From positions 186,001-250,000 of the forward strand of contig NZ_JAUUTZ010000001.1 in assembly GCF_030678915.1 (NCBI RefSeq): 64,000 nt of DNA, given 5' to 3'. Positions 8,888 to 19,353 of the stretch are shown here, piece after piece. The notes beneath the pieces are model-generated. The model searched no databases. It saw nothing but the letters and a program-made list of their open reading frames with translations, and had not been told where the DNA came from. Each line of letters opens with the position of its first letter. Within the stretch, counting starts at the first letter, position 1. This DNA is from Paracoccus wurundjeri (lineage in GTDB: Bacteria; Pseudomonadota; Alphaproteobacteria; Rhodobacterales; Rhodobacteraceae). Both the position numbers and the translations under genes were made by a program.

Positions 8888-9639
8888 TGTGGCAGCAAGC
8901 GGTGGAATTGCTGCCCGGGTTCAGCTGGACGATGGTACTTGTCTATGCGCGGGTTCAGGCCTGCCTGCTGATTTTGCCGGGTTTCGGAGAGCAGGTGATC
9001 CCCGCACGCGTCAAGGTGGGGCTGGCGATGGTAATCGTGCCGCTGCTGACTTCGGGGCTTCCGGTTGCCGGAATACCCCGGGCACCCGTGGAAATTCTGG
9101 GACAGATTGCTGTCGAAATGGTGATCGGTCTGGCAAGCGGGGGCCTGCTTCGGATTCTTGCAATTGCCATCGATATCGCGGCGACGGCGATTGCCACCGC
9201 TTCCTCATTATCGCAGCTTGTCGGTATTTCGCTCGATGCCGCTCCGCATCCGCTGGGCAACCTGCTGCATCTGGGTGGAATGGCGGTTCTGCTGGCGTTG
9301 GGATTGCCGGTCATGGTTCTGCAATTCATGGCCGACGGACTGTCGATATGGCCGCCGGGCGGCTGGCCGGATTTGCGCGATCTGGCCTATGAGGCGATAC
9401 CGACGGTTGCGCGGGCATTCGGCCTTGCCATGTTGCTGGCTGCTCCGTTCACCCTTGGGGGTTTTCTCTTTCAGGCCCTGTCCGGGGTGATCAATCGCGT
9501 AATGCCATCCTTGCCGGTGATCTTCATCGGCTCCCCATTGTCGGTATTTCTGGCGATTGCGGGGGCGGCGATGATGGCGCCGCTGCTTATCGAGATCTGG
9601 GCGAATGCGGTGCTTGACTTCACCTTGTCGCCATTATGA
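8887..9639 (+). CDS. fliR: Flagellar biosynthesis protein FliR
   Basis: Export-gate core subunit that completes the FliP5-FliQ4-FliR1 channel. The 250 residues are mostly hydrophobic with about six spans. MVLVYARVQACLLILPGFGEQVIPARVKVGLA is the standard FliR N-terminus, and the C-terminus FSFxxNAVLDFTLSPL-like ending is usual. I take the ATG at 8887, which shares its A with the flhA TGA, rather than the GTG one codon earlier. It overlaps flhB by 4 bp. fliQ, normally near fliP or fliR, is absent from the window. Confidence 0.95.
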   Translation: MWQQAVELLPGFSWTMVLVYARVQACLLILPGFGEQVIPARVKVGLAMVIVPLLTSGLPVAGIPRAPVEILGQIAVEMVIGLASGGLLRILAIAIDIAATAIATASSLSQLVGISLDAAPHPLGNLLHLGGMAVLLALGLPVMVLQFMADGLSIWPPGGWPDLRDLAYEAIPTVARAFGLAMLLAAPFTLGGFLFQALSGVINRVMPSLPVIFIGSPLSVFLAIAGAAMMAPLLIEIWANAVLDFTLSPL

Positions 9640-10700
9640 GTGAGGAGAAGGACGAAAAACCGTTCGAACCATCCGAACGGAAATTACAAAAGGCCCGTAA
9701 AGATGGCGATGTTCCACGCTCGACCGAAGTCAATGTGCTGGGCATGTATCTGGGGGCCTGGCTGGTTTTGACAATCGGTGCAGGCGTCGCAACCCGTGAA
9801 TGGCTGGCCTCGGCAAGCCGGGCATTGGGTAGCGACGCCTGGCTTGGCGGATCGGTCGTTGCCATTGCCATGCCGGTCGGCGGTTTTGCCGCCGTGGCCG
9901 TGATCGGTCTGATGATGGTGCCGTTTGCGACGATCTTCATCGCACTCCTCGCGCAACGCGGTTTGGTCTTTTCAGTCAAGAAGATCGCGTTCGATCCCAA
10001 ACGTCTGAACCCGATCAGGAATGCCGGGCAGAAATTCGGCCCCGCCGGATTGGTGACTTTCGGGATCTCGGTCCTCAAGGCGGCATTTGTTTGTCTTGGC
10101 GGATGGTATCTGTTTTCGTCGCTTCTGAACCATCTTGCCGCGACCATGTCGGGAGCCGGCAACCAATGGATTCCGGGGCTGCGGAAACTGTTGCAGGATG
10201 TCGTGACGATGGCTGTCGCGATCTCGGCGTTGTTCGCGGTCATCGACCTGCTTTGGAAGCGCCATGAATATCTGAAGCGTCATCGGATGACCCGCAAGGA
10301 ACTTGATGACGAGAACAAGGATACCGAAGGTGATCCGCATATCAAGGCGGCGCGTCGTCAGAAAGCCATTGATCTTGCGATGAAACAGATGCTTTCGGAT
10401 GTCGCGCGCGCGGATGTGGTCATCGTCAATCCCACGCATTACGCGGTTGCGCTTGAATGGAAACGGGGAAGCGGGCGTGCGCCGGTTTGCCTTGCCAAGG
10501 GCACCGACGATCTCGCGGCCCGGATCCGTGACAAGGCGCGCGCGCATGACGTGCCAATCCATTCCGATCCGCCATGCGCGCGGGCGCTGCACGCCACTGT
10601 CGGTATCGGAGAGGAAATACGAAGAGAGCATTTCGCCGCTGTGGCGATCGCCATCCGTTTTGCCGAGAAGATGCGGCAGAAAGCGCGGGCGGGATGGTGA
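9636..10700 (+). CDS. flhB: Flagellar export switch protein FlhB
   Basis: Switches export from rod/hook to filament substrates after self-cleavage. The 354 residues show the basic amphipathic N-terminus (KPFEPSERKLQKARKDGDVPRSTEV), four membrane spans up to about residue 215, and a cytoplasmic domain with the autocleavage motif NPTH at residues 265-268 (VIVNPTHYAVALEW). The downstream PxPR-like region (VPIHSDPPCARALH) follows as expected. It overlaps fliR by 4 bp and the next gene by 7 bp. Confidence 0.97.
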   Translation: MSEEKDEKPFEPSERKLQKARKDGDVPRSTEVNVLGMYLGAWLVLTIGAGVATREWLASASRALGSDAWLGGSVVAIAMPVGGFAAVAVIGLMMVPFATIFIALLAQRGLVFSVKKIAFDPKRLNPIRNAGQKFGPAGLVTFGISVLKAAFVCLGGWYLFSSLLNHLAATMSGAGNQWIPGLRKLLQDVVTMAVAISALFAVIDLLWKRHEYLKRHRMTRKELDDENKDTEGDPHIKAARRQKAIDLAMKQMLSDVARADVVIVNPTHYAVALEWKRGSGRAPVCLAKGTDDLAARIRDKARAHDVPIHSDPPCARALHATVGIGEEIRREHFAAVAIAIRFAEKMRQKARAGW

Positions 10701-11065
10701 ACAGAAGCAGTGATCTGACCCGGCTTGAACGGATCGCAAGGCTGAAGGCCGAACGTGAACTTGGAAAATTCGCAGCGATCAACGCGCATATGGCCGCTGC
10801 CCGGCAGCGCGTTTCGGCGATGCGGCAGACGCTTGAACAAAGCTATCGCAACCGGGCGCCGCTTTCTTTGCCCATTGCCCGGATCGAGACCGCGCAAGCC
10901 GGCCGTGTCGCCCGGGAATTATGGATGGCAGAACAGGATGCCGAACGTCTGAAACCGGGCTTCGAGCGGATTCGCCATGCCGCGATGCAGGAATTCGGCC
11001 GGGCAGAAGTCCTTAAGGAACTGGCGCGTCAAGAAACCCGCGCCAAGAAGACCCAGAGCCTGTAG
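10694..11065 (+). CDS. FliJ-like flagellar coiled-coil protein
   Basis: A 123-residue, almost entirely helical protein (LTRLERIARLKAERELGKFAAINAHMAAARQRV, then ELWMAEQDAERLKPGFERIR) with the length and heptad character of FliJ, the export-ATPase stalk and chaperone-escort protein. The sequence alone is too plain to prove FliJ. It is the last gene of the rightward flagellar arm and overlaps flhB by 7 bp. It is followed by a Rhodobacterales-type intergenic motif and the poly-C run. Confidence 0.65.
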   Translation: MVNRSSDLTRLERIARLKAERELGKFAAINAHMAAARQRVSAMRQTLEQSYRNRAPLSLPIARIETAQAGRVARELWMAEQDAERLKPGFERIRHAAMQEFGRAEVLKELARQETRAKKTQSL

Positions 11066-11101
11066 CACCTGCCCGCATTCTCCTTCTTTCCTCCTCCCCT
11101 T

Positions 11102-11119
11102 CTTCTTTGTTCAAATACC
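11102..11119 (+). repeat. Intergenic repeat motif, copy 1
   Basis: CTTCTTTGTTCAAATACC, followed by CGGGGG, lies just after the fliJ-like stop. Two related copies occur at 14624-14645 and 36932-36950, each in a gap between convergent genes. I recall this motif, usually ahead of a GC-rich hairpin, as common in Rhodobacteraceae intergenic regions. A role in transcript ends is inferred. Here the expected GC-rich arm is replaced by the long C run. Confidence 0.55.
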
Positions 11120-11137
11120 TCGGGGGTGCGCGGGGCG

Positions 11138-11163
11138 CCCCCCCCCCCCCCCCCCCCCCCCCC
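11138..11163 (+). repeat. Homopolymer of 26 C
   Basis: An uninterrupted run of 26 cytosines sits 72 bases after the flagellar operon and about 100 bases beyond the end of the convergent leuD. It is the only homopolymer of this size in the window and is preceded by GGGGCG. Such tracts slip during replication and also during sequencing and assembly, so the true length is uncertain. No gene reads through it. Confidence 0.9.
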
Positions 11164-11265
11164 ATCGCGGGACGCAAGTAACCGGCATTGTCGCTTCAAC
11201 GCGACACTCTCTCTCTTCAGGATCGCCTTATCATGACCGGAACTCAATCCGGCTGTGAAGCGACC

Positions 11266-11871
11266 TCAGACCCAGGGGCGGGCTTGCGTCATTTGCGACT
11301 CGTAGCTGTCAATCGCTCCGGCCTTTTCCATCGTCAGGCCGATATCGTCCAGCCCGTTCAGAAGGCAATGCTTGCGGAACGGATCGATGTCGAAACGGAA
11401 TTCTTGCCCGTCTGAGCTGCTGACGGTCTGGTTTTCCAGATCGACGGTCATCCGGGCATTCGCGCCTTTGCGGGCATCATCCATCAGGGCATCCACCGCC
11501 TCTTGCGGTAGGGTGATTGGAAGAATACCGTTCTTGAAGCAATTGTTGAAGAAGATATCGGCAAAGCTGGTCGAGATGACGCAGCGAATCCCGAAATCCA
11601 GCAGCGCCCATGGCGCATGTTCCCGCGACGATCCGCAGCCGAAATTATCGCCTGCCACAAGAATTTGCGCATCGCGGTAAGCAGGTTGATTCAGGACGAA
11701 ATCCGGCAATTCCTTGCCGTCTCGGTCATAGCGCATCTCGTCGAACAGGTTGACGCCCAGCCCTGTGCGCTTGATGGTTTTCAGGAATTGCTTGGGGATG
11801 ATCATATCGGTGTCGATATTGACCAGCGGCATGGGGGCCGCGATCCCGGTCAGTGTGGTGAATTTATCCAT
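11266..11871 (-). CDS. leuD: 3-isopropylmalate dehydratase small subunit
   Basis: With LeuC, isomerises 2-isopropylmalate to 3-isopropylmalate in leucine biosynthesis. The 201 residues carry the aconitase swivel domain with the conserved loop [15 protein letters not shown] (residues about 72-86) and the N-terminal [22 protein letters not shown]. It lies 11 bp after leuC on the same strand, in the same operon. leuB is not within reach of the pair here. Confidence 0.96.
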   Translation of the reverse strand: MDKFTTLTGIAAPMPLVNIDTDMIIPKQFLKTIKRTGLGVNLFDEMRYDRDGKELPDFVLNQPAYRDAQILVAGDNFGCGSSREHAPWALLDFGIRCVISTSFADIFFNNCFKNGILPITLPQEAVDALMDDARKGANARMTVDLENQTVSSSDGQEFRFDIDPFRKHCLLNGLDDIGLTMEKAGAIDSYESQMTQARPWV

Positions 11872-11882
11872 GTCTCGGTTCC

Positions 11883-13313
11883 TCAGGCGTTTTCGGCCGC
11901 AAATTCGCGCACATCCACCAGATGTCCGGCAACTCCGGCTGCTGCTGCCATGGTGGGTGACATCAGATGGGTCCGGCCCTTGTAGCCCTGACGCCCCTCG
12001 AAATTACGGTTCGAGGTGGCGGCACAGCGCTCTTCCGGCGCCAATTGGTCCGGGTTCATGCCCAGGCACATCGAGCATCCGGCCAGCCGCCATTCGAATC
12101 CGGCATCGATGAAGATCTGATCCAGCCCTTCCTCTTCTGCCTGCGCCCGCACCAGCCCCGAACCGGGAACCACCATGCCGCGTACATTCGCGGCAAGTTT
12201 GCGCCCGCGCAGCACGTCGGCGGCAGCGCGCAGATCCTCGATCCGGCCATTGGTGCAAGAGCCGATGAAGACCGCATCAATCGCGATATCGGTCAGTTTC
12301 GTACCAGGCTTCAGCCCCATATATTCCAGCGAACGCCGTGCGGCATCGACCTTGCCGGCCTGGAAATCTTCGGGGGCGGGAACGGTCGCGGTGATCGGCA
12401 GCGCATCCTCGGGCGAGGTGCCCCATGTGACCGTCGGCGCAATATCCTCGCCCCGCAGGGTCACGATCTTGTCGAAATGCGCGCCATCGTCGGAATGCAG
12501 CGTCTTCCACCATGCCAGAGCAGCCTCCCACTGCGCGCCCTTCGGCGCGTGGGGGCGGCCTTTGACATATTCGAACGTGGTTTCGTCCGGCGCGATCAGT
12601 CCTGCGCGCGCGCCGCCTTCTATCGCCATGTTGCAGATCGTCATCCGGCCCTCCATCGACAGATTGCGGATCACTTCCCCGCAATATTCGATGACATGGC
12701 CGGTGCCGCCCGCTGTGCCCGTCTCGGCGATGATGGCCAGAACCACGTCCTTGGCGGTGACGCCGGGGGCAAGGCGGCCGGTGATCTCGACCTTCATGTT
12801 CTTCGATTTCGACTGGATCAGGGTTTGCGTCGCCAGGACATGCTCGACCTCGGAGGTGCCGATGCCATGGGCAAGCGCGCCGAATGCGCCATGCGTCGCG
12901 GTATGGCTGTCACCGCAGACAACGGTCATGCCGGGCAGGGTCCAGCCCTGTTCCGGGCCGACGATATGGACGATGCCCTGCCGGATATCGTTGACCGGAT
13001 AATATTCAACGCCGAAATCGCGGGCGTTTTTGTCAAGCGCATCGACCTGAATCCGCGATTCCTCGTTCTCGATCCCGTCCTGACGGTCCAGCGTGGTGGG
13101 TACATTATGATCGGGGACGGCAATGGTGCGCTCGGGCGCGTGTACCTTGCGGCCGGTCATGCGCAGACCTTCGAATGCCTGCGGGCTGGTGACTTCGTGG
13201 ACCAGATGACGGTCGATATAAAGCAGGCAGGTGCCGCTTTCGGAACGATCGACGACATGGGCGTCCCAGATCTTGTCATACAGGGTACGCGGGGTGATTT
13301 CGGGATTCGTCAT
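11883..13313 (-). CDS. leuC: 3-isopropylmalate dehydratase large subunit
   Basis: Catalytic [4Fe-4S] subunit of isopropylmalate isomerase. The 476 residues include the first cluster ligand region ([13 protein letters not shown]) and the paired cysteines near the C-terminus ([28 protein letters not shown]), which complete the cluster site. The N-terminus ([15 protein letters not shown]) is typical. It is the first gene of the leuCD unit, and its promoter should lie in the 338-bp gap at 13314-13651. Confidence 0.97.
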   Translation of the reverse strand: MTNPEITPRTLYDKIWDAHVVDRSESGTCLLYIDRHLVHEVTSPQAFEGLRMTGRKVHAPERTIAVPDHNVPTTLDRQDGIENEESRIQVDALDKNARDFGVEYYPVNDIRQGIVHIVGPEQGWTLPGMTVVCGDSHTATHGAFGALAHGIGTSEVEHVLATQTLIQSKSKNMKVEITGRLAPGVTAKDVVLAIIAETGTAGGTGHVIEYCGEVIRNLSMEGRMTICNMAIEGGARAGLIAPDETTFEYVKGRPHAPKGAQWEAALAWWKTLHSDDGAHFDKIVTLRGEDIAPTVTWGTSPEDALPITATVPAPEDFQAGKVDAARRSLEYMGLKPGTKLTDIAIDAVFIGSCTNGRIEDLRAAADVLRGRKLAANVRGMVVPGSGLVRAQAEEEGLDQIFIDAGFEWRLAGCSMCLGMNPDQLAPEERCAATSNRNFEGRQGYKGRTHLMSPTMAAAAGVAGHLVDVREFAAENA

Positions 13314-13651
13314 GGCTCGTGGCTTTCGGCTGTGAGATTAAGTGCATGATGGCAAGAATCGGCAGGATGCCGCAAGCCGTCAGCCGCGGGCCGTCACGCA
13401 GCGCGTTTCGCCGTAAAACCGTGATGGAAGACGGGCACGGTCATGGATGTCGAAATAGATGAATCCGGTCATGGATCATATTCTACGCATGATTTTCGTA
13501 ACCTGCAATATTGGTTGCGCAGGCTGGCATTGCAAGCCATGTCATTTTTCCGGAATGCCAATTTTACGTCTGTGGATTGAGATGAGACGAAAAGATGCTA
13601 TCTTTAGTATAACCCCTGCGCCGGGGGCGATCGGCGCGTTGACCGGAGGAT
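13314..13651. other. 338-bp divergent intergenic region, leuC / rsfS
   Basis: No convincing gene: the short open frames here have neither a ribosome site nor a recognisable product. A possible sigma-70 promoter for rsfS is TTGAGA (13577-13582) and TATCTT (13599-13604), 16 bases apart, about 45 bases before the rsfS start. The leuC promoter was not resolved. No leader peptide rich in leucine codons was found, so leucine attenuation is not evident. Confidence 0.5.
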
Positions 13652-14080
13652 ATGACCCTGTCAGAACACGTCTCGCCGGCTGATAGGCCGGCTGCGACCG
13701 CCGCGGGAGATCAGCTGAGCAGTGAGCAGCTGTTGTCCCGCATCTTGTCCTCGCTTGAAGACGACAAGGCCGAGGATATCGTTACGATCGACCTGCGCGG
13801 CCGATCGGCCATGGCGGATCACATGGTGATCGCATCGGGCCGCAGTGCACGTCAGGTTGGTGCCATCGCCGAAAAGCTGGCCGACCGCTTCAAGCAGGCA
13901 ACTGGTCGCAGCGCGCGGATCGAAGGCAAGGACACCGGTGATTGGGTGCTGATCGACACCGACGACGTCATCGTCCATGTATTCCGCCCCGAAGTTCGCG
14001 ATTTCTATCAGCTCGAGAAGATGTGGATGCCCGCCGATGCACTTGCCCGGGTGCGAGAGGCCGGCCCGCAGCCTCAGTAA
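13652..14080 (+). CDS. rsfS: Ribosomal silencing factor RsfS
   Basis: RsfS (Iojap family) binds uL14 on the large subunit and blocks subunit joining when nutrients are scarce. The 142 residues contain the family core: EDIVTIDLRGRSAMADHMVIASGRSARQV, then DTGDWVLIDTDDVIVHVFRPEVRDFYQLEKMW, ending with the conserved FYxLExLW element. GGAGG lies a few bases before the ATG. rlmH follows after 3 bp, the common rsfS-rlmH pair. Confidence 0.96.
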   Translation: MTLSEHVSPADRPAATAAGDQLSSEQLLSRILSSLEDDKAEDIVTIDLRGRSAMADHMVIASGRSARQVGAIAEKLADRFKQATGRSARIEGKDTGDWVLIDTDDVIVHVFRPEVRDFYQLEKMWMPADALARVREAGPQPQ

Positions 14081-14083
14081 GAC

Positions 14084-14551
14084 ATGCGGATCGACATCGC
14101 TGCCGTCGGGCGGCTTCGCAAGGGGCCGGAGGCGGCGATGGTCGCGGATTATCTTGACCGTTTCGCCAAAACCGGGCGAGGGCTGGGCCTGCCCTCGGTC
14201 AGGCTTATCGAGGTAGAGGACAAGCGTGGCGGCGGTATGGCGGCGGAAGCCGGGCTTTTGACCCGCGCAATTCCCGCAGGTTCCGCCATGATTGCATTGG
14301 ACGAGCGGGGGGATCAGCCAACATCGCCCGATTTCGCCGCACGTATCGCGACATTTCGCGATCAGGCCCGGGATTTGTGCTTTGTGATCGGCGGCGCGGA
14401 CGGGATCGATCCGTCACTGCGATCCCGCGCGGAATGGCAGATCAGTTTCGGCAAGATGGTCTGGCCGCATATGCTGGTGCGGGTCATGCTGGCCGAGCAG
14501 CTTTACAGGGCCACCACCATCCTTGCCGGGACACCTTATCACCGGAATTGA
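14084..14551 (+). CDS. rlmH: 23S rRNA (pseudouridine1915-N3)-methyltransferase RlmH
   Basis: SPOUT-fold methyltransferase that methylates pseudouridine 1915 in helix 69 of 23S rRNA on assembled ribosomes. The 155 residues show the family start (MRIDIAAVGRLRKGPE), the SAM-binding knot (LCFVIGGADGIDPSLRSRA), and the diagnostic C-terminus (VRVMLAEQLYRATTILAGTPYHRN). It is encoded 3 bp after rsfS. Confidence 0.97.
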   Translation: MRIDIAAVGRLRKGPEAAMVADYLDRFAKTGRGLGLPSVRLIEVEDKRGGGMAAEAGLLTRAIPAGSAMIALDERGDQPTSPDFAARIATFRDQARDLCFVIGGADGIDPSLRSRAEWQISFGKMVWPHMLVRVMLAEQLYRATTILAGTPYHRN

Positions 14552-14623
14552 GGCCGGGGGCGGGGGCTCGTCCGTTGCCAACAGGTCTCTTGAACCGGTG
14601 GCGTAGCTGCCGGCGATGCCCTC

Positions 14624-14645
14624 GGAATATTTTTGGATGAAGAAG
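14624..14645 (-). repeat. Intergenic repeat motif, copy 2
   Basis: Read on the minus strand this is CTTCTTCATCCAAAAATATT followed by CCGAGGGC. It is a variant of the motif at 11102 with a few extra bases. It sits in the 104-bp gap between the convergent rlmH and metG. No clear hairpin with a T run was found beside it. Confidence 0.5.
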
Positions 14646-14655
14646 GCAGGCGGAC

Positions 14656-16374
14656 TTACTGTCTTTCGCCTTTGAAACGCTCTGCCCATTCTTCGCGCTG
14701 GTCATCGGTGATCTTGGCGAACAGCATCTCGGGCCCCGTGAAGGCATGACCAGGAGGCAGTGCGGCCAGAGCCTTTTGCAGATCGCCGGGCCAGTCGGCG
14801 TTGTTGGTCTGCATCGCTTCCAGCATCGTTTTCGAGGCGAAGGGAATGAAAGGGGCAGACAGGACGGCATAGAGACGGATCAGGTTCAGACCCAGCCGTA
14901 CCTGCATCGCCGCCTTTTCAGGATCGGCCTTGAAAGTGGCCCAGGGCGCCGCAGCTTGCAGATATTCGTTACCCAGCACCCAGATCGCACGCAATTCCGA
15001 AGCCGAGCGGCGCACCTCCATCCGGTTCATGCTGGCTTCATAGGCCCGGACACGGGTGATCAATGCGTCGATCAGCCGGTGTTCATCGGGACCGAACGTG
15101 CCGCCTTCGGGTACCGCTTCGCCGAACTTCGAGCGGCAGAACTTGGTAATCCGGCTGACGAAATTGCCCAGCACATCGGCCAGATCCTTGTTCACGGATT
15201 GCTGGAAATTTTCCCATGTGAATTCGCTGTCGCCGGATTCGGGAGCATGGGACAGAAGCCACCAGCGCCAGTAATCGGCAGGCAGGATTTCAAGTGCATG
15301 GTCCATGAAGACGCCACGCCCCTGAGAGGTACTGAACTGTCCGCCGTCATAGGTCAGGTAGTTGAAGGACTTGATGTAATCGACCATCTTCCACGGCTCG
15401 CCCGAACCGATCAGCGTAACCGGGAAGCTGAGCGTATGGAAAGGGACGTTATCCTTGCCCATGAATTGCGTATAGGTGACATCATCCGCGCCTTCATCGG
15501 TGCGCCACCAGCCGCGCCAATCGGCTTCGGCTTTGCCGTTCGCGTCGGCCCATTCGGCGGTTGCGGCGATATATTCGATGGGGGCGTCAAACCAGACATA
15601 GAAGACTTTGCCCTCCATTCCCGGCCATTCCTGATCTCCGCGTTTGACCGGCACGCCCCAGTTCAGGTCGCGCGTAATGCCGCGATCCTGCAAGCCGTCT
15701 CCGTCATTCAGCCACTTCTTTGCGATCGAAGTGGTCAGGATCGGCCAGTCGGTCTTTGAATCGATCCATGCCGCGATATCATCTTTCAGTGCGGATTGCC
15801 GCAGATAGAGATGTCGGGTTTCGCGCACTTCCAGATTGGTGCTGCCGCTGATGGCAGAGCGCGGGTCGATCAGGTCGGTGGGATCAAGCTGCTTGGTGCA
15901 GTTTTCGCATTGATCGCCGCGCGCCTTGTCGTAACCGCAATTCGGACAGGTGCCCTCGATATAGCGGTCGGGCAGGAAGCGGCCATCATCAATGGAATAG
16001 ACCTGTTTCTCGCTGACTTCGCGGATATATCCGCGATCCGCCAGCTTTCCTGCGAAATGCTGGGTCAGCACGCGGTTGCGGTCGCTGGAAGAGCGTCCGT
16101 AATGATCGAAAGACAGACCGAAGCCCCGCGCGAGTGCGGATTGTTCGCCATGCATCCGGGCACAGTAATCGGCCACGGGCTCGCCGGTCTTGGCGGCGGC
16201 AAGCTCGGCCGGGGTGCCATGCTCATCGGTGGCGCAGATGAACATCACCTCATGCCCGCGCCCCCGCAGGTAACGGGCATAAAGATCGGCGGGCAGTTGC
16301 GAGCCGACGAGATTTCCCAGATGTTTGATGCCGTTGATATAGGGCAGGGCAGAAGTAATCAGATGGCGGGCCAT
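14656..16374 (-). CDS. metG: Methionyl-tRNA synthetase
   Basis: Charges elongator and initiator tRNA-Met with methionine. The 572-residue class I enzyme has the HIGH-type motif in [13 protein letters not shown], and a zinc knuckle with two CxxC pairs ([17 protein letters not shown], residues about 138-154). The KMSKS loop appears as FSTSQGRG. The anticodon-binding domain is present, but the C-terminal tRNA-binding dimerisation domain of the E. coli enzyme is absent, as is common in this group. It converges on rlmH. Confidence 0.97.
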   Translation of the reverse strand: MARHLITSALPYINGIKHLGNLVGSQLPADLYARYLRGRGHEVMFICATDEHGTPAELAAAKTGEPVADYCARMHGEQSALARGFGLSFDHYGRSSSDRNRVLTQHFAGKLADRGYIREVSEKQVYSIDDGRFLPDRYIEGTCPNCGYDKARGDQCENCTKQLDPTDLIDPRSAISGSTNLEVRETRHLYLRQSALKDDIAAWIDSKTDWPILTTSIAKKWLNDGDGLQDRGITRDLNWGVPVKRGDQEWPGMEGKVFYVWFDAPIEYIAATAEWADANGKAEADWRGWWRTDEGADDVTYTQFMGKDNVPFHTLSFPVTLIGSGEPWKMVDYIKSFNYLTYDGGQFSTSQGRGVFMDHALEILPADYWRWWLLSHAPESGDSEFTWENFQQSVNKDLADVLGNFVSRITKFCRSKFGEAVPEGGTFGPDEHRLIDALITRVRAYEASMNRMEVRRSASELRAIWVLGNEYLQAAAPWATFKADPEKAAMQVRLGLNLIRLYAVLSAPFIPFASKTMLEAMQTNNADWPGDLQKALAALPPGHAFTGPEMLFAKITDDQREEWAERFKGERQ

Positions 16375-16440
16375 ATTCGCGTCCTTTGTATCGGCGCTTA
16401 TCTAGCCGCGATGCCGGGCGAATGAAAGTGGCGATCGGGC

Positions 16441-16872
16441 TCAGGACCGGCCGGGGCTGCCGGAGACGCGAACGATGGTCCCCTGGGCCACCGCGCAGAG
16501 CGTTTCACGATCATCATCCACAGACCAGATCCGGCATTGGCAGATGGCCTGCTTTCCGGAGACCGAGACCGCTTCGGCCTGGGCCCGTAATCGCGCGCCC
16601 TTTGCCGGGCGGGCGTAATTGATCTTGAATTCAGAGGTCAGGGCGTCGTCGTTCAGTGCCATGCCTCCGGCGAAAGTCAATGAATTGTCGGCCAGATAGG
16701 AAATCACGCCGCCATGCGCAAAACCATGCTGCTGCTGTAATTCCCTGCGCAGGGGCAACTCCATGGTCACGCCGCTTTCGGACGCCTTGATGAGTGCAGC
16801 CCCAAGCAGTTGCGTAAAGGGTTGGCTCGCGAAGATCCGGCGAGCCAGTTCGGGCATCGAAGTTCGATCCAT
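16441..16872 (-). CDS. PaaI-family hotdog-fold thioesterase
   Basis: A 143-residue hotdog-fold protein of the PaaI/YbgC type, expected to hydrolyse acyl-CoA thioesters in the cytoplasm. The core motif QQQHGFAHGGVISYLADNSLTFAGG contains the HGG(V) segment and the acidic residue that form the active site. KINYARPAKGARLRAQAEAVSVSGKQAICQC is the long strand and second hotdog region. I start at the ATG at 16872 (MDRTSMPELARR); the longer open frame upstream has no family similarity. The substrate cannot be told from sequence. Confidence 0.85.
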   Translation of the reverse strand: MDRTSMPELARRIFASQPFTQLLGAALIKASESGVTMELPLRRELQQQHGFAHGGVISYLADNSLTFAGGMALNDDALTSEFKINYARPAKGARLRAQAEAVSVSGKQAICQCRIWSVDDDRETLCAVAQGTIVRVSGSPGRS

Positions 16873-17051
16873 GGCGCGTCCCCTGAATGAGCTTTGGGCA
16901 TATGATGAGTGTGGCGAGCCAGCCCGTTCTTTTTGCGGGCAATCCCGGCTTCCTGCAACAGGAACGTTGGGGAAGGTTCGTAAACGCCTTTGCCCGGACA
17001 ACCCTCAGCACCCATCCCCAGGACGGGATGAATGCTGCGGGTTGCAAGGAC

Positions 17052-19331
17052 TCAGCGGTAATAGGCGACCGGGGTGCCCGCCAGCACGCTCATGTTCAAA
17101 AGGCCGCGCGTGGTGATCGACGAGGTGACGATATGGGCGCGGTTGCCCATGCCCATGAGGATCGGCCCGACCTCCAGCCCGTTCGCGCACATCTTCAATG
17201 CATTGCGTACACCGGATGCGGTGTCTGTGCCCGGGAAAACCAGAACATTCGCCTTGCCTTCCAGCTTCGAGCCCGGAAAAATCCGTTCCCGCAATTCGGG
17301 ATTGATCGCCGCATCGACCTGCATTTCGCCATCATACATGAAATCAGGCTTCTGCGCATCGAGAAGCGCGATCGCATCACGCATCTTGCGGCCGGTATAG
17401 GAATCCATATTGCCGAATTGCGAATGAGCGCACAAAGCGATTCGCGGAGTAAGACCAAAGCGGCGGACATGGCGGGCGGCGCCGATGACGGTATCGGCGA
17501 CCTGCTGAGGCGTAGGATCGTTATGGCATTGCGTATCGGTGATGAAGAGCGGGCCATCCTCGAGAATGATCATCGACAATGCGCCAATTGGCCGCAGCCC
17601 GTCACGGGCCAGGACATTCTGGATGTATTGCAGATGCCACTTATATTGCCCGAAGGTGCCGCAGATCATGCTGTCGGCCTCTTGCCGGTGCACCATGACC
17701 GCGCCGATGGCTGTCGTATTGGTGCGCATGATCGCACGGGCGATATCCGGACTGACGCCGCGCCGCGCCATGAGTTGATGATAGGTTTCCCAGTAATCAC
17801 GGTAACGGGGATCGTTTTCGGGATTCACGATCTCGAAATCCCGTTCGGGCCGGATCGGCAGCCCCGCGCGTTCCGCCCGCATCGTGATGACCTCGGGTCG
17901 TCCGATCAGGATCGGCGCATCGGTGGTTTCCTCCAGCATCGCGTTGGCGGCGCGCAGCACCCGTTCATCCTCGCCCTCGGCGAAGACGATGCGCCGCGTC
18001 GCGGTTGCAGCTGCTTCGAAGACCGGACGCATGATCATGGCCGAACGGAAGACCGAGCCGTCCAGCTTGCGCTTATAGGCTTCCAGATCCTCGATCGGGC
18101 GGGTGGCGACGCCGGTATCCATCGCCGCCTTCGCCACCGCCGAGGAAACGACGCCGACCAACCGCGGATCGAAAGGTTTCGGGATCAGGTATTCGGGGCC
18201 GAAGCTCAGGGTTTCGCCATGATAGGCGGCTGCGGCTTCGGCTGCCGTGGTGGTGCGGGCAAGCGCGGCGATGCCTTCGACACAGGCGATCTGCATCTCG
18301 TCATTGATCGTGGTCGCACCTACATCCAGCGCCCCCCGGAAAATAAAGGGGAAGCACAGAACGTTATTGACCTGATTGGGAAAATCGCTGCGTCCGGTGG
18401 CGATGATCGCATCGGGCGCAACCTTCCGGGCCTCGTCCGGCAGAATTTCCGGGATGGGATTGGCCAGCGCAAAGATGATCGGCGCCTTGCACATTTTCGC
18501 CACCATCTCCGGTTTCAGCACGCCGGGCCCGGAAAGGCCAAGGAACAAATCCGCGCCTTCGATCACCTCGTCCAGTTCCCGCTTGTCCGAGTTCTGGGCG
18601 AATGCCTGTTTCTGCGGGTTCATGTCTTCGGTCCGGCCGTCGTAAACCAGCCCGTTGATATCACAAAGCCAGACATTCTCGCGCTTGACGCCAAGTTTCA
18701 GCAGCATGTTGAGACAGGCGATTCCCGCCGCACCGCCGCCGGTCGAGACGACTTTGATATCCTCGAACCTCTTGCCGGCCACGCGCAGCGCATTATGCGC
18801 CGCAGCACCCACGACGATGGCGGTGCCGTGCTGGTCGTCGTGGAAAACCGGGATGTTCATCCGCTCGCGGCAGATTCTCTCGACGATGAAGCAATCGGGG
18901 GCCTTGATATCTTCAAGATTGATCGCTCCGAATGTGGGTTCCAGCGAACAGACGATATCGGCCAGTTTTTCGGGATCCGATTGATCTATCTCGATGTCGA
19001 AACAGTCGATATTGGCGAATTTCTTGAAAAGGACCGCCTTGCCCTCCATTACCGGTTTGGCGGCCGCCGCGCCGATATTGCCCAGCCCCAGAACCGCCGT
19101 GCCGTTCGAGACGACCGCGACCAGATTCCCGCGCGAGGTATAGCGGCTGGAATTGGCTGAATCTGCCTGGATTTCAATGCAGGCTTCGGCGACACCGGGG
19201 GAATAGGCGCGCGACAGGTCGCGACCATTGGCCAGCGGCTTGGTTGCCCGGATTTCCAGCTTACCCGGTCTTGGGAATTCGTGATAATCAAGTGCGGCTT
19301 GCCGGGCGTTATCCTGCCTGCGATCTTCCAT
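17052..19331 (-). CDS. maeB: NADP-dependent malic enzyme, phosphotransacetylase fusion (MaeB type)
   Basis: Converts malate to pyruvate and CO2 with reduction of NADP. The 759-residue protein has the two-part MaeB plan: the malic enzyme domain (residues 1 to about 430, with [12 protein letters not shown], then [13 protein letters not shown] and [14 protein letters not shown]) and a C-terminal phosphotransacetylase-like domain ([19 protein letters not shown], then [18 protein letters not shown]), thought to be regulatory. The ATG at 19331 has GGAGG 9 bases upstream, better than an ATG seven codons earlier. A 757-residue open frame on the opposite strand is a composition shadow. Confidence 0.96.
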   Translation of the reverse strand: MEDRRQDNARQAALDYHEFPRPGKLEIRATKPLANGRDLSRAYSPGVAEACIEIQADSANSSRYTSRGNLVAVVSNGTAVLGLGNIGAAAAKPVMEGKAVLFKKFANIDCFDIEIDQSDPEKLADIVCSLEPTFGAINLEDIKAPDCFIVERICRERMNIPVFHDDQHGTAIVVGAAAHNALRVAGKRFEDIKVVSTGGGAAGIACLNMLLKLGVKRENVWLCDINGLVYDGRTEDMNPQKQAFAQNSDKRELDEVIEGADLFLGLSGPGVLKPEMVAKMCKAPIIFALANPIPEILPDEARKVAPDAIIATGRSDFPNQVNNVLCFPFIFRGALDVGATTINDEMQIACVEGIAALARTTTAAEAAAAYHGETLSFGPEYLIPKPFDPRLVGVVSSAVAKAAMDTGVATRPIEDLEAYKRKLDGSVFRSAMIMRPVFEAAATATRRIVFAEGEDERVLRAANAMLEETTDAPILIGRPEVITMRAERAGLPIRPERDFEIVNPENDPRYRDYWETYHQLMARRGVSPDIARAIMRTNTTAIGAVMVHRQEADSMICGTFGQYKWHLQYIQNVLARDGLRPIGALSMIILEDGPLFITDTQCHNDPTPQQVADTVIGAARHVRRFGLTPRIALCAHSQFGNMDSYTGRKMRDAIALLDAQKPDFMYDGEMQVDAAINPELRERIFPGSKLEGKANVLVFPGTDTASGVRNALKMCANGLEVGPILMGMGNRAHIVTSSITTRGLLNMSVLAGTPVAYYR

Positions 19332-19353
19332 ATTTGCCCCTCCGGTTCTCATA

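Noticed and set aside
11967..13349. 460-codon open frame on the plus strand
   Set aside because: Antisense to leuC, which carries intact iron-sulfur ligands.
13459..13683. 74-codon frame upstream of rsfS, considered as a leu leader peptide
   Set aside because: It is on the wrong strand for leuC, has no run of leucine codons and overlaps the rsfS start.
16887..19160. 757-codon open frame on the plus strand
   Set aside because: Antisense to maeB, which has complete domains and a ribosome site; the frame is a composition shadow.
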